Assembly: GCF_037975245.1 (NCBI RefSeq)
Contig: NC_092582.1
Coordinates: forward strand, 3,504,501-3,568,500
DNA length: 64,000 bases
Direction: 5' to 3'
Origin: Apostichopus japonicus
Taxonomy: Eukaryota > Echinodermata > Holothuroidea > Aspidochirotida > Stichopodidae
Below are positions 45,201 through 51,400 of this stretch, in pieces. A model generated the notes under the pieces. The model searched no databases. It was not told the origin of the DNA and was given only the letters and a program-made list of their open reading frames with translations. Both the position numbers and the translations under genes were made by a program. The stretch's first letter is position 1, and every line of letters starts with the position of its first letter.

Positions 45201-48200
45201 AAGGGTAAAAAGAAGACCACGTCCAAAGAGAAACTGGCCAGGAAGGGGTCGGACACCTCCTCGGGCAGCGGGAGCAGTGGCAACTCTACAAACTCTACCA
45301 AAGCAGATCCTAATGGGGTCAAAATATCTGAGGTACCCCCCCCCACTACTAGTTGATAATAATTATAATAATTTTCAGTTCTTATATAGCGCAACTTACA
45401 ATAAAGTCTCGCAGCGCTGTACTTAGCCTTGGTCATTGGTAACTTGTCACACCTACACACCAAAGTGTGCGCAATTCAATCAATCTCTCCTGGGGCACCA
45501 CAGTGCATCACAACCATGTGTCCCCTGGGGGACTTCCCATAGGGTGCAGCCACAAACCGGCGCACGCAACTATATTTACAAGTTACCTCCCAAGTCCCCA
45601 TTTATACACCTGGGTGAAGAGAGGCAATGGTGATAAAGCACCTTGCCCAAGGACACAACGCAATGATTTGGCCAGGGCTCGAACCTGTAATCCTTAGATC
45701 ACCAGTCCACTGCCTTAACCACTTGACCACAATGCCCCCCCCCCAGATCAAATATATAAAGATATCATCTACTGATTTATAAGGAAGCCAGGGGTTCTAA
45801 TACAGGTTTGGACATGAAGAGGAGGAGTGTGTTAGAAGGCAAAACAATGGTCGGTGGTGTTGATATGGGACTGAGGGAGGAGGGGGGGGGGGGTGGTTGG
45901 GAGGCAGCCACAGGGTTATGTGTTGAGGTATTCAATTGTTCATCTTTCACTACAAAATTAATCAGTCAATGATAAGATCCCTGTCTTAAAATATCCTGAT
46001 GAAAACTGTTCTGTCTGCCAGCCTGCTGTTTATTTCTTCAAAGCTAATTTGTCTTTTTATCATCATCCACAGACCGAGGAGAGTGAACTCTTTAAGGATG
46101 ATAATTTCTTCGATGCTTTAAGTCGATTTCAGGGGAAGAGGATTAACGAACAGAGGTTCTCATTTGGTGAAGATGATGATGGTATGTGATATAAGCTAGG
46201 GATGTGATGTAAAACAGACTTGTCCTTAGTCTACACTCACAACTAAGGAGATGATGATTGTATGTGATATAAGTTAGGGATGTGATGTAAAACAGACTTG
46301 TCCTTAGTCTACACTCACAACTAAGGAGATGATGATGGTATGTGATATAAGCTAGGGATGTGATGTAAAACAGACTTGTCCTTAGTCTACACTCACAACT
46401 AAGGAGATGATGATTGTATGTGATATAAGTTAGGGATGTGATGTAAAACAGACTTATCCTTAGTCCACACTCACAATTAAGGAGATAATGATGATGGTAT
46501 GTGATATAAGCTAGGGATGTGATGTAAAACAGACTGATCTTTGGTCTACACTCACAACTAAGGAGATGATGATGGTATGTGATATAAGCTAGGGATGTGA
46601 TGTAAAACAGACTTGTCCTTAGTCCACACTCACAACTAAGGAGATGATGATGGTATGTGATATAAGCTAGGGATGAAGGATGAAGGGATTGAAGATCCTG
46701 TTAAGATACTTTAAGACACTTTAAAGTAGATATAAGAATACAGTACAGATTCCAGGTTGTTGTTTTTATGTCTCTTTCTCCCTCCCCCTCCCCCTCCCCC
46801 CCTTTTGAATTTTTAAACAATTTTCCTCATCATTTTCAAACAGAAGCTAATAAAGAGGATCTCCTGGATGAAATAGCCAAACTGCAGAGCAGCCGTCTGA
46901 ACGAACAAAGAGCCAGCGTTGAGCTTCTACCGGGGCTGAGGGGTCACCGAGAGGTGGTGGATAAGTTACTCGCCTCTGGTGACGGTGCTGTCCCAGATGA
47001 TGACTTCTTTGAGATGCTAATGAGATGCCAGGTACGAGGGACTTTAACCATATCTTTAATCTTTATCTTTCTACATTTATTTAAAATTTTGGTAGTTGTT
47101 TGTTAGTATTCAGGGTTTAAATTCAATAATATTAATAATAATTATTATTAATTATTATTATTATTAATGCGAGTTGATTAGCTTTACCAGGGCCATGTAA
47201 TCATTTCAGAGAATAATAAAGAAGTGATGTCAATAACTTTTCTTTTTTTGTCATGTGGTCATAAATACTACAAAGGAAAAGGTGTGTTAGTGACAGAATT
47301 ATTCATTACAAGTGTGTTGGCATTTATTCATGGGGATAAAGTAAATCTAAGATGGGGAACCAGTTTGACTAATTCTTCATGGTTATTTTGAAGACTTGGG
47401 CTTGGTCATATTTTGATGGGCTGTGTTGATTCTCAGAAATTAAAAAGCATCTGGTCACATTTCTTGACAAGTTGTACAACCCCTTCTTTATAATGCATTT
47501 CCCAGCAATCCAATGGTTTTATAATTAAAAAGTAAGTAATACTTTGTTTCATGCAAATGGTAGCAAAATTCCCTTTGTGCAAATATGTGTTTCCAAAGGA
47601 AAAGTATGGTACTGTCAGCTAATATGGTTGCCCAAATATGTGTTGTTATGAAATAGCTTGCAAACAGTCATATATACAGTTAGGCGGGGGGGGGGGGAGG
47701 TGGGGGAGGGGTGTATGGGACAGTTGGACAATGTTTACTCTTCAGCTAAAAGGTTTAGAATGTTTCTGAAAAGGAAAGTACTCCAAAATATTTGTAAGCA
47801 TATGTCATGACCTTTAAGCAGCACACTAGCAGTTTTTCGTAACAATATTGTCGCCAACGAGAGTATCTGTTTTGACCTCAGTCGTCAAGACTGGTACATT
47901 CTAAACCAAACCGGTTAAACTGCTAACCTCTAAAACACTGGCACTGGTATAGTAAGCCTGTAACAGTCATCTTTGACAGAGAGTTACAAATAAGCTCAAT
48001 TTGGGGCTTCCAAATGATAAGAAACTAGTCCTGGAATGAAGAGTGTTAAACAGAAGTGCATTGTGTTTTAATATTGTTAGTATTGTTAGTTATTGTTTGT
48101 TATTGTTAGTTAGTATTGTTTGTTATTGTTAGTTAGTATTGTTAGTATTGTTATAATATTAGTATTGTTAGTATTGGTAGTGTTGTTTAGTATTGTTTGG

Positions 48201-48434
48201 AGAGAGATTCTTGTGTCTCCTTATCAATACACCTATTTTTTTTTTATATCCGTCCTTGACACGCAGGGAACCAGAATGGAAGATCAACGTAGCAGCTTTC
48301 CATCTGAGCGTCCAGCCCCCACCGTACCCGACGAGGATTTCTTTGGCCTTATTCAACGCATCCAATCAAGAAGGATCGAAGAGCAGAGAACCGACGCACC
48401 GTGGGAACGCCCCACGAAGACTAGAGAGAGTTAA
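2944..48434 (+). CDS. GPSM2: GPSM2-like (LGN/AGS3/Pins) G-protein-signalling modulator, 5'-partial, 13 exons in window
   Basis: Join 2944-3079, 21914-22056, 32683-32806, 36683-36798, 40213-40368, 42080-42188, 42817-42896, 43515-43540, 44495-44556, 45150-45332, 46073-46181, 46844-47031, 48267-48434. All junctions are AG/GT and stay in phase, giving 532 codons plus TAA; the first base completes a codon begun upstream. Residues 1-287 are TPR repeats ([55 protein letters not shown]). Residues 301-317 hold the RRKSMENLE linker peptide. Four GoLoco motifs lie at about 387-409, 419-440, 466-488 and 499-521, each with the Gln-Arg of the D/E-Q-R triad. Family knowledge: the TPRs bind NuMA/Inscuteable-type partners, and GoLoco motifs bind GDP-bound G-alpha-i, tethering spindle-orientation machinery to the cell cortex. 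The N-terminal TPRs and start codon are outside the window. GPSM1 (AGS3) is the paralogue in vertebrates; a single invertebrate orthologue would be equally close to both. Confidence 0.96.
3642..3949 (-). mobile_element. tRNA-derived SINE
   Basis: Read on the minus strand: tRNA-like head near 3949-3885 with an A-box-like segment and B box GGTTCGATTCC, then a body, then a T/A-rich tail of ATT triplets at 3642-3675. An 11-bp direct repeat, tctttggtcat, flanks it at 3631-3641 and 3950-3960, the target-site duplication expected from LINE-assisted insertion. A relative sits at 45350-45738. Confidence 0.8.
3961..7162. other. intron 1, unremarkable stretch
   Basis: AT-rich intron sequence with a few C and G runs (4653-4669, 4859-4867) and a short direct repeat of cggtacctggggattta.tg type near 6608-6650. 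No gene or dated element seen. Confidence 0.5.
7171..9351. mobile_element. hAT-type non-autonomous element, TAGTGTTGC termini
   Basis: It begins tagtgttgcgcc and ends tagcaacacta, inverted termini, and is flanked by perfect 8-bp direct repeats ctcacaac (7163-7170 and 9352-9359). Eight-base duplications are typical of the hAT superfamily. Both subterminal regions (7181-7262, 9239-9335) are packed with CCGATAT/ATATCGG units. No transposase frame is visible. A second element (7740-8100) is nested inside. Confidence 0.88.
7740..8100. mobile_element. nested hAT-type MITE, CAGTGGCGTAGG-like termini
   Basis: Left end caagggtgtaggaacc, right end ttcctacgccactg, imperfect inverted termini. It is flanked by 8-bp repeats agcaaaac at 7732-7739 and 8101-8108. 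G/C-run-rich interior with an internal duplication of a 'caaattgcat..gg' segment. It inserted after the surrounding 7171-9351 element. Confidence 0.8.
9360..10660. other. intron 1, nothing recognised
   Basis: AT-rich sequence; short open frames here show no domain or codon pattern. No repeat boundaries seen. Confidence 0.5.
10661..11123. repeat. tandem duplication, ~230-bp unit, two copies
   Basis: Unit 1 is about 10661-10890, unit 2 about 10891-11123. Both contain agtgcacttgca, a short AT/TA microsatellite, gcataacacacctgaagatg, aaccaagataatttatgta and ccctttgtgtta. About 90 percent alike, so fairly recent. The AT tract length differs. Confidence 0.85.
11827..12018. repeat. AT microsatellite, ~190 bp
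   Basis: Nearly pure (AT)n, broken by TTTAT steps at 11875-11905 and by GATA/TAGA steps at 11950-12010. The longest simple repeat in the window. Confidence 0.95.
12019..15321. other. intron 1, nothing recognised
   Basis: AT-rich intron DNA with T runs (13452-13490) and a C run (14110-14125). No gene, RNA or element with clear ends was seen. Confidence 0.5.
15396..15644. repeat. left arm of Penelope-like inverted repeat
   Basis: Reverse complement of 17344-17588, essentially identical apart from 4 extra bases (cacg) within gagcacgtgcgg. The near identity suggests a recent insertion or the usual complex terminal structure of Penelope-like elements. Confidence 0.92.
15414..15452 (-). ncRNA. 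hammerhead-like ribozyme motif, left arm
   Basis: Minus strand: stem I GCCT, box CTGAAGA, an extra A, stem II GATCC-TGCTA-GGATC, GAAA, two-base-pair stem III AC/GT with no loop, cleavage-position C, stem I' AGGC. Penelope-like elements are known to carry minimal hammerheads of this kind. The extra A before stem II departs from the strict core, so activity is uncertain. Confidence 0.55.
15766..17343 (-). CDS. Penelope-type reverse transcriptase with GIY-YIG endonuclease, 5'-truncated
   Basis: An open frame runs from just inside the right arm (17343) to TAG at 15766, with no in-frame ATG near its start. It opens [20 protein letters not shown], which continues into [10 protein letters not shown]. 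Counting from the TTG at 17283 as residue 1: motif [12 protein letters not shown] (44-54), motif [11 protein letters not shown] (104-113), catalytic YIDD (141-144), NFLDV (182-186), a Cys cluster C-x5-C-x2-C (367-376), and the GIY-YIG-type nuclease with VIYL (408-411) and YVGE (421-424), then H436. No stops or frameshifts are visible. The N-terminal region ahead of the first RT motifs is gone, so it is probably not functional alone. The family copies RNA and cuts target DNA for retrotransposition. Confidence 0.93.
   Translation of the reverse strand, partial: PGNPGRPIISGNGSPTEKISLFVDHFIKPLVPQINSYIHDTPDFLRKLEDIKNQIPSTAIIGTFDVTSLYTNIPHAEGIAATCAALSKKVHPCPPISDIKALMQQVLTKNNFTFMDKHYLQRHGTAMGTRMAPSYACLFMSSLEERMLSTAPCRPLIWWRYIDDIFFIWTSDEDSLLTFINHINSFHSTIKFTSDYSHQQVNFLDVTVRKEHGSLSTDLYTKPTDTHQYLHSSSCHPRHCKSGIAYSQALRLRRICSNNSSFIRHTDALEKHLIARGHSARRVREAIQRVRSLSRSSSLAVKDKKGRDCDNKLPLVVTFHPNLPPLQKITSNNHNILLTSDRLQRAIPEKPIIAYRRPRNLRDLLVRAAVPPLTSNPTPIQHGTFKCDRTSRCIVCSHHIVESNSITSHSMQLTHKTKGHITCTTTNVIYLISCRVCGIQYVGETKTTLKKRFYGHRSTVNTMKTETPVGEHFNLPNHTINDMSLQGIESLGSRPDLVRISRERLWMQRLRTIQPHGLNIQEGHD
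17344..17588. repeat. right arm of Penelope-like inverted repeat
   Basis: Inverted copy of 15396-15644. Its inner edge supplies the TAA that closes the RT frame upstream. Its outer edge overlaps the 15-bp target repeat by a few bases. Confidence 0.92.
17532..17570 (+). ncRNA. hammerhead-like ribozyme motif, right arm
   Basis: Identical to the motif at 15414-15452, on the plus strand because the arm is inverted. GCCT/AGGC closes stem I, GATCC/GGATC forms stem II, and GAAACGTC holds the zero-loop stem III. Confidence 0.55.
17600..18790. other. intron 1, nothing recognised
   Basis: AT-rich, no element ends, genes or repeats seen. Confidence 0.5.
18794..19015 (-). pseudogene. non-LTR retrotransposon C-terminal fragment
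   Basis: The minus-strand frame encodes [20 protein letters not shown] and then [12 protein letters not shown]. The pattern GRPRTRW..I..........AKDR..WR is the typical end of the reverse-transcriptase polyprotein of several LINE families. Only this tail survives; no RT motifs are found in the adjacent DNA. A dead, truncated copy. Confidence 0.7.
19016..20677. other. intron 1, nothing recognised
   Basis: AT-rich with A runs near 20260-20320. No supported feature. Confidence 0.5.
20678..20880 (+). repeat. dispersed repeat R, copy 1
   Basis: Shares ttacacactaaatc, gttctcactagctaaa, catcactggatagctgacaa, gttggccattcatggcacc, gagcctgaaat and caatttttgta.gctgct in the same order with 54593-54809. 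No clear termini, so the family is unknown. Confidence 0.8.
20990..21226. repeat. two AT microsatellites flanking an inverted repeat
   Basis: (AT)n tracts at about 20995-21044 and 21163-21225. Between them, ttgagactagt (21046-21065, doubled) faces actagtctcaa (21083-21094), a short hairpin. A long open frame here on the minus strand is just repeated Ile-Tyr. Confidence 0.85.
21227..21913. other. end of intron 1
   Basis: No feature apart from the T-rich acceptor tract before 21914. Confidence 0.5.
21914..22056 (+). CDS. GPSM2: GPSM2-like exon 2: TPR unit with family-specific insert
   Basis: Acceptor tctgtag, donor gtaagt. It encodes [19 protein letters not shown] and then an insert (residues about 66-82) before the second TPR helix. 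LGN/AGS3 proteins have a longer loop at the same place, so this supports orthology. It ends in phase 2 (GA). Its last 56 bases are duplicated in the intron just downstream (see 22001-22385). Confidence 0.95.
22001..22385 (+). repeat. 192-bp tandem duplication across the exon 2 donor
   Basis: The block starting at ggggac 22001 (56 bases of exon 2 plus about 136 of intron) is repeated from 22193, and a third copy starts at 22384 but breaks off after a few bases. The second copy lost one T of the TTT run and has a few substitutions, but it keeps the donor ATTATGA/gtaagt at 22247/22248. Confidence 0.93.
22194..22247 (+). other. candidate 54-nt duplicated cassette exon of the GPSM2-like gene
   Basis: The exon-2-derived part of the second copy is bounded by acceptor aaacag (AG at 22192-22193), behind a C-rich tract, and by donor gtaagt. 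It is 54 nt, and in the phase left by exon 2 it reads [18 protein letters not shown] with no stop, then rejoins exon 3 in frame. The single-base loss relative to exon 2 is what makes this possible. A competing AG lies 8 bases upstream (ccccag). No proof of use. Confidence 0.35.
25836..26403. repeat. tandem duplication, ~280-290-bp unit, two copies
   Basis: Unit 1 about 25836-26114, unit 2 about 26115-26403. Shared strings in order: gagattttctc, aaagcaaaa.tactggcatt, cctaattacattaaagtctt, gtcctagatatt, cagcacagagtgcat, ttattatt. About 80 percent alike. Confidence 0.85.
26865..27420. repeat. degenerate tandem array, ~5 units of about 110 bp
   Basis: Recurring 'gtgaa.caactagttaca.ttgtaa' followed by 'acatagtccatatccctg' variants at about 26870, 26950, 27080, 27165, 27235 and 27360. 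Strongly diverged, so old. Confidence 0.6.
29170..29830. repeat. two pairs of diverged duplicated segments
   Basis: Pair one: about 29185-29290 and 29420-29530 (share ttgttaattatt, gagtgtttcttaa, gtttgat.cat). Pair two: about 29627-29700 and 29736-29830 (share attgaatactatag, tcctgtgt, gcaacttgac, tagcattt). Confidence 0.6.
32683..32806 (+). CDS. GPSM2: GPSM2-like exon 3: TPR unit
   Basis: Acceptor attacag, donor gtgagt. It completes the split Glu codon and encodes [20 protein letters not shown] followed by [20 protein letters not shown]. The DRAAQGRA and [12 protein letters not shown] strings are hallmarks of LGN-family TPRs. It ends in phase 0. Confidence 0.95.
32807..34619. other. intron 3, first part
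   Basis: T runs at 32880-32900 and A-rich short repeats of 'aaaatataagaat' at 33090-33150. Nothing else recognised. Confidence 0.5.
34626..36475. mobile_element. DNA transposon with CAGGGTTCGTAC termini, non-autonomous
   Basis: It begins cagggttcgtacgg and ends tgtacgaaccctg, inverted termini, and is flanked by tttata at 34620-34625 and 36476-36481. Just inside both ends, gtgcttgaaaa and ccttgaaa/gcttgaa words recur many times. No transposase is seen. Internally, four diverged copies of a ~125-bp unit occur at 34980-35440. The superfamily is left open: hAT is plausible, but only 6 bases of target duplication are clear. Confidence 0.75.
34980..35440. repeat. internal tandem repeats, four ~125-bp units
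   Basis: Units start near 34984, 35107, 35232 and 35350. Shared words: accacat..tagcctaac, cacactaagtcaa, aatctagcctaa, ccatc.gttt and gcgtagctttgtttac. Imperfect copies inside the 34626-36475 element. Confidence 0.7.
36683..36798 (+). CDS. GPSM2: GPSM2-like exon 4: TPR unit
   Basis: Acceptor atcacag, donor gtaaga. It encodes [20 protein letters not shown] then [18 protein letters not shown], a full TPR. It ends in phase 2 (AA), completed to Lys by exon 5. Confidence 0.95.
36799..40212. other. intron 4
   Basis: No element with clear ends. Segment 37257-37300 (tagcattttgcgat..tcctggatagatta) resembles 29814-29860, an undefined dispersed repeat. T run at 38998-39012. Confidence 0.5.
40213..40368 (+). 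CDS. GPSM2: GPSM2-like exon 5: TPR unit
   Basis: Acceptor ttttcag, donor gtgaga. It encodes [39 protein letters not shown] and [12 protein letters not shown], one TPR plus the link to the next. It ends in phase 2 (AG), completed to Arg by exon 6. Confidence 0.95.
40369..42079. other. intron 5
   Basis: A run at 40682-40698, T run at 40730-40745, C run at 41281-41297. No other feature. Confidence 0.5.
42080..42188 (+). CDS. GPSM2: GPSM2-like exon 6: TPR unit
   Basis: Acceptor ttttcag, donor gtaagc. It encodes [19 protein letters not shown] then [34 protein letters not shown] is nearly invariant in the family. It ends in phase 0. Confidence 0.95.
42817..42896 (+). CDS. GPSM2: GPSM2-like exon 7: last TPR helix
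   Basis: Acceptor tgccag, donor gtaagt. It encodes [20 protein letters not shown] then LGLSKR, the truncated last TPR that closes the superhelix. It ends in phase 2 (GG). Confidence 0.93.
43515..43540 (+). CDS. GPSM2: GPSM2-like exon 8: 26-nt microexon
   Basis: Acceptor tttttag, donor gtatga. The 26 bases complete Gly, encode QEEERHGK and leave one base that completes Asp with exon 9. Only this microexon joins exon 7 (phase 2) to exon 9 (needs phase 1) in frame, which is the main evidence that it is real. Skipping it would shift the frame. Confidence 0.82.
44495..44556 (+). CDS. GPSM2: GPSM2-like exon 9: linker phospho-peptide
   Basis: Acceptor tccatag, donor gtgagc. It encodes [20 protein letters not shown]. 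The RRxSMEN core matches the conserved LGN/Pins linker site. In family members the phosphorylated Ser binds the guanylate-kinase domain of Dlg-type scaffolds, and the RRKS context fits a basophilic kinase site. It ends in phase 0. Confidence 0.93.
44557..45149. other. intron 9
   Basis: Low-complexity TTTTTAATAATA-type repeats at 44774-44872, and C runs near 44615-44635. Otherwise plain. Confidence 0.6.
45150..45332 (+). CDS. GPSM2: GPSM2-like exon 10: low-complexity linker
   Basis: Acceptor tcttcag, donor gtaccc (weak, followed by a C run and a SINE). It encodes 61 residues: a Lys-rich stretch ([20 protein letters not shown]) followed by a Ser/Gly/Asn-rich segment. It reads as a flexible basic linker between the phospho-peptide and the GoLoco region. 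Phase 0 at both ends, so skipping would preserve frame. Confidence 0.88.
45350..45738 (-). mobile_element. tRNA-derived SINE in intron 10
   Basis: Minus strand: tRNA-like head starting near 45738 (GGCATTGTGGTCAAGTGG, then B box GGTTCGAGCCC at about 45675-45685), a body shared in part with the 3642-3949 copy (aaagca.cttgc, acacaacg, tatatagcgc), and a TAA/ATT-rich tail at 45350-45370. The left end lies about 17 bases from the exon 10 donor. Target repeats are hidden in C runs. Confidence 0.75.
46073..46181 (+). CDS. GPSM2: GPSM2-like exon 11: GoLoco motif 1
   Basis: Acceptor tccacag, donor gtatgt. It encodes [20 protein letters not shown] then [16 protein letters not shown], a complete GoLoco motif with the G-alpha-contacting EQR. 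It ends in phase 1 after three GAT codons. The donor and about 70 bases downstream are tandemly repeated in the intron (46182-46680). Confidence 0.95.
46182..46680 (+). repeat. 78-bp minisatellite copying the exon 11 splice donor
   Basis: gtatgtgatataag starts at 46182, 46260, 46338, 46416, 46497, 46575 and 46653: a 78-bp unit (81 once), six full copies plus a partial. Each later copy is preceded by gatgatgatg or gatgatgattg, like the exon end GATGATGATG, so each carries a donor-like site. Copies are about 95 percent alike. Confidence 0.95.
46844..47031 (+). CDS. GPSM2: GPSM2-like exon 12: GoLoco motif 2 and first half of 3
   Basis: Acceptor aaacag after a long C/T tract, donor gtacga. It encodes GoLoco 2 ([20 protein letters not shown]), a spacer, then [13 protein letters not shown], the N-terminal half of GoLoco 3. 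The intron splits GoLoco 3 between its helix and its arginine-finger half. It ends in phase 0. Confidence 0.95.
47032..48266. other. intron 12
   Basis: ATT/AAT palindromic low complexity at 47126-47166, a G run at 47684-47697, and a degenerate TATTGTTAG array at 48070-48200 ending about 65 bases before the acceptor of exon 13. Confidence 0.6.
48267..48434 (+). CDS. GPSM2: GPSM2-like exon 13: GoLoco 3 end, GoLoco 4, stop
   Basis: Acceptor cacgcag. It encodes [11 protein letters not shown] (rest of GoLoco 3) and [20 protein letters not shown] (GoLoco 4), then a short basic tail ending TKTRES and TAA at 48432-48434. The protein ends soon after the fourth GoLoco, as usual for the family. Confidence 0.95.
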   Translation, partial: GTRMEDQRSSFPSERPAPTVPDEDFFGLIQRIQSRRIEEQRTDAPWERPTKTRES

Positions 48435-51400
48435 GCTACGGGGGGGAATTAGCCGGCAATGCATCATAGGTCTTTTATGTTTGCTGAGGAAGCTTGTTAT
48501 GAAACAAAGTTAAGTGTGAAATTAAGCCATGAGATACCCCTTCTCTCTCTCTCTTTAGTTTTCTTCTTACCTTCAAAATTGATGCTTTTTTAACCCCACA
48601 TTGTTTTCTAAATTGCATTTATTTGTGTACATAAAACCAGGAAGTTAAATTGTTCATTGTAACTGGAACGAAACAACAACAACAAAGTACCAGTAATCTT
48701 CCCAGAGTGTACGCTTTTATTTTTTACCCTTCTGTGAGATGTGTGGAATGGATCAATTTTCTCCAGAACTTTTCTTGCCATGTTTTACTGGGATACTTCT
48801 GCAGATACAGAGCATATCACCTTTAAAATGTCCAAAACAAGAACTGAAATTTCTTTTTAAAGACTTGTATAAAACCTTGTGGCTTTAAATAATGGGCAAG
48901 CGAGAGATGGAATGTCAAACTTGTGGGGTCGGTCTCTGTACCATTTTATTTACGATGATTTCATAAGAAAGTTTAAGTCATTGCCTGGTGAAGTACCCAA
49001 TTGTGCTTTAATATTATTGGCATATTGGTTTGGAAGGTTTTTATTACTGGTGGATTTTTACAATTTAGATCTTTTTTCTTTCTTTTTTGGCCTTCCTTAG
49101 TGTCAAGAAGCTTGTACAGTTGGTTTGGTGTAGTGTGGACAATCACATGGCTTATTAATGTTTGATATTTTACTTTTCTTACCAAAGTTTTGTGCCAAGT
49201 TTTAAAATGCTCAATCAAAATCGTTAAAAAAATCGATCTTTCAAAATTTATCCAGGAATGACATAACTGATTATGACAAGTTTTCAGCCAATTGTTTGTT
49301 TGGTGAGGTATTGGTGAGGTATAAGTCTAACGTGGACTCCTAGGAGACAAATAAAAAAACAGAAATAGCTTTATCGATTCCAAGGAGAAAGAGTTAAGAT
49401 CCAGAATTAGATCTTATAAATCCTCAACTCTGATTCTGTACTTCAAATGTCTCTTATTTTTTTCCTCATTTCCCAGTCAAGATTACTATTGGTTGAAAAT
49501 TGACGTGTAATCCCAGTTGTAGGGGATATGAGACCATCTGGGAGGGGGAGGGGGGTGAGGTGGTGGGAGGGTCAGAGATGGAATGGCAGGAGTATCAGAG
49601 TTGGGAGGCAAGGTGTTGTAAACTGGCCTTGAGGTCCATATCTTAAGTAAAAGTGTCAGAAGGAGTTACAACACAGATTTGTATTCAATACATGTGCAAT
49701 GAATATTTTATATCTGTAGTTTCCTGTTGGTTAAAACCACACCCCCTCAGGGAGGGAGGTGTGTATTGAACACCAGGGAAAATGTAGTTAGTATCGCAAT
49801 TAAAAAACTCGACAGTCTAGTCTAGTATTAAATTTCTTTACTCTGTAGAGATTGTCTAGAACTAGAGATTGAACTAAAGAGACAGAACTAGAGTTTGTCA
49901 ATATGCATCAATGTGAATGTTGCTCATTGGTCCAGTTTCAGAAGAAATATTATTTATTTTAGTATATATAATTTAGAGGAAATATTATTTAGAGGAAGTA
50001 TTGTCCAATAGAGGACATATTTCCCATTGGAGGACATATTTTCCAATACACAAAGTTTGAAGACAATGAACACTGCTCATGTAACATTGATATTATAAGC
50101 GTCTAAGTTGTTTGCTCAAATTAAATGTTATCCACCCCCTCTCCCCAACCTCCCCCTCCCTCCAAGTCCCCTTCCCCAAAGAAAACAAGGATACAGAATG
50201 CTGCCACATTTTATCCCGTTTTTATTTACGTTGGTTTCTTAAATTCCATCAGATTCGTAAATCCCTAAAAAATAAATATGGGAGCACAAAATAAATATTC
50301 TCGTCGATGATGTCATGTAGTCTGTTTTGTCACATTTGTATGACTCCTTTGTAAGTGACACCTGTTGTACACACAATTAACTTGTTAAGATGATGTTATG
50401 TTAATAATGGCATATGTAATAGTGATCAGCCCAAAATATTGCGTGATATCTCAGCTTTTGTAGAGCATAGGCCTGGCCACCTGCAGGTAACTTACTCCAA
50501 TCTGGTTCTAAGAACCTTTCATTTCTTGCCCATAAATGATTTCTTTACAATTTGTCAGGTCAGTTTTCTGTTTTCATCACAATAGCACGTTCAGCAATTT
50601 CTAACTTAGTAGAAAATTATAGCTGGTTATGGGTAGTAAGGAACAAAGATAAAATGATATTCTGATAATTGGGTTAATTGGGTTTATAATCAAAGGGTCA
50701 CAAATGCCCTGTCTGTCTGTGTATCTATTAGTCTGTTTGTAGTCAAAGGAATTAGCATGTTTTACTTTGTTTCTCTAGATTTGTTCAAATTGGTAGGTTA
50801 TAGTTTTTAAGGTTTATAGTCAACCCAACAGGATTTGTTATAAAGATATACTGTTATGGTCACATTAACTTGTCTCAAGAATAATCTAAAGAATATTTGA
50901 GAAGTTCAGCCAAATTTATTGCAAGACAATTTTTATAAACTAAGATTTATTTTACACACAGTAGATTTCATTTTCATATTTCCCCACCCCCCCCCACCCC
51001 CATTGTTTGCACTGATCTGTAGTATGTGAGACGCTTTCCTAAAGTGTCCTTTACATATCACGGTTAGATTGTTCAGTAGGTCATATTTTCATAACTTATT
51101 TTAATTTGTGTCTTTGTATCGTTACTATTTTAACTTATTAGCTTGGTGGAATATTACAGATTTGTTACAAGCACCTTGGTGCTAGGTACACGACTTATGA
51201 CCCAAAATGAAATCCAACCTTTTCTGTGCTTTTTTGCATGATCAGAAATAGTTTGGGTTAATGCAATCAATTGAGCTTATTCCAATATGATTGTCCAGCC
51301 ATTCATCTCCACTTCTTGTACGATTCCTTAGCATTTACATCTGACGGAGCCAGATTTCCTCCTAATGACCCCCTAAAATGATGAAAACACCATCTTTGAA

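Noticed and set aside
45146-45697. Frames overlapping exon 10 and the SINE
   Set aside because: They are other-frame shadows of exon 10 or translations of the SINE body.
46182-46680. Regular repeats, considered as a CRISPR array
   Set aside because: The units are contiguous 78-bp copies with no unique spacers, and the DNA is eukaryotic; it is a minisatellite.
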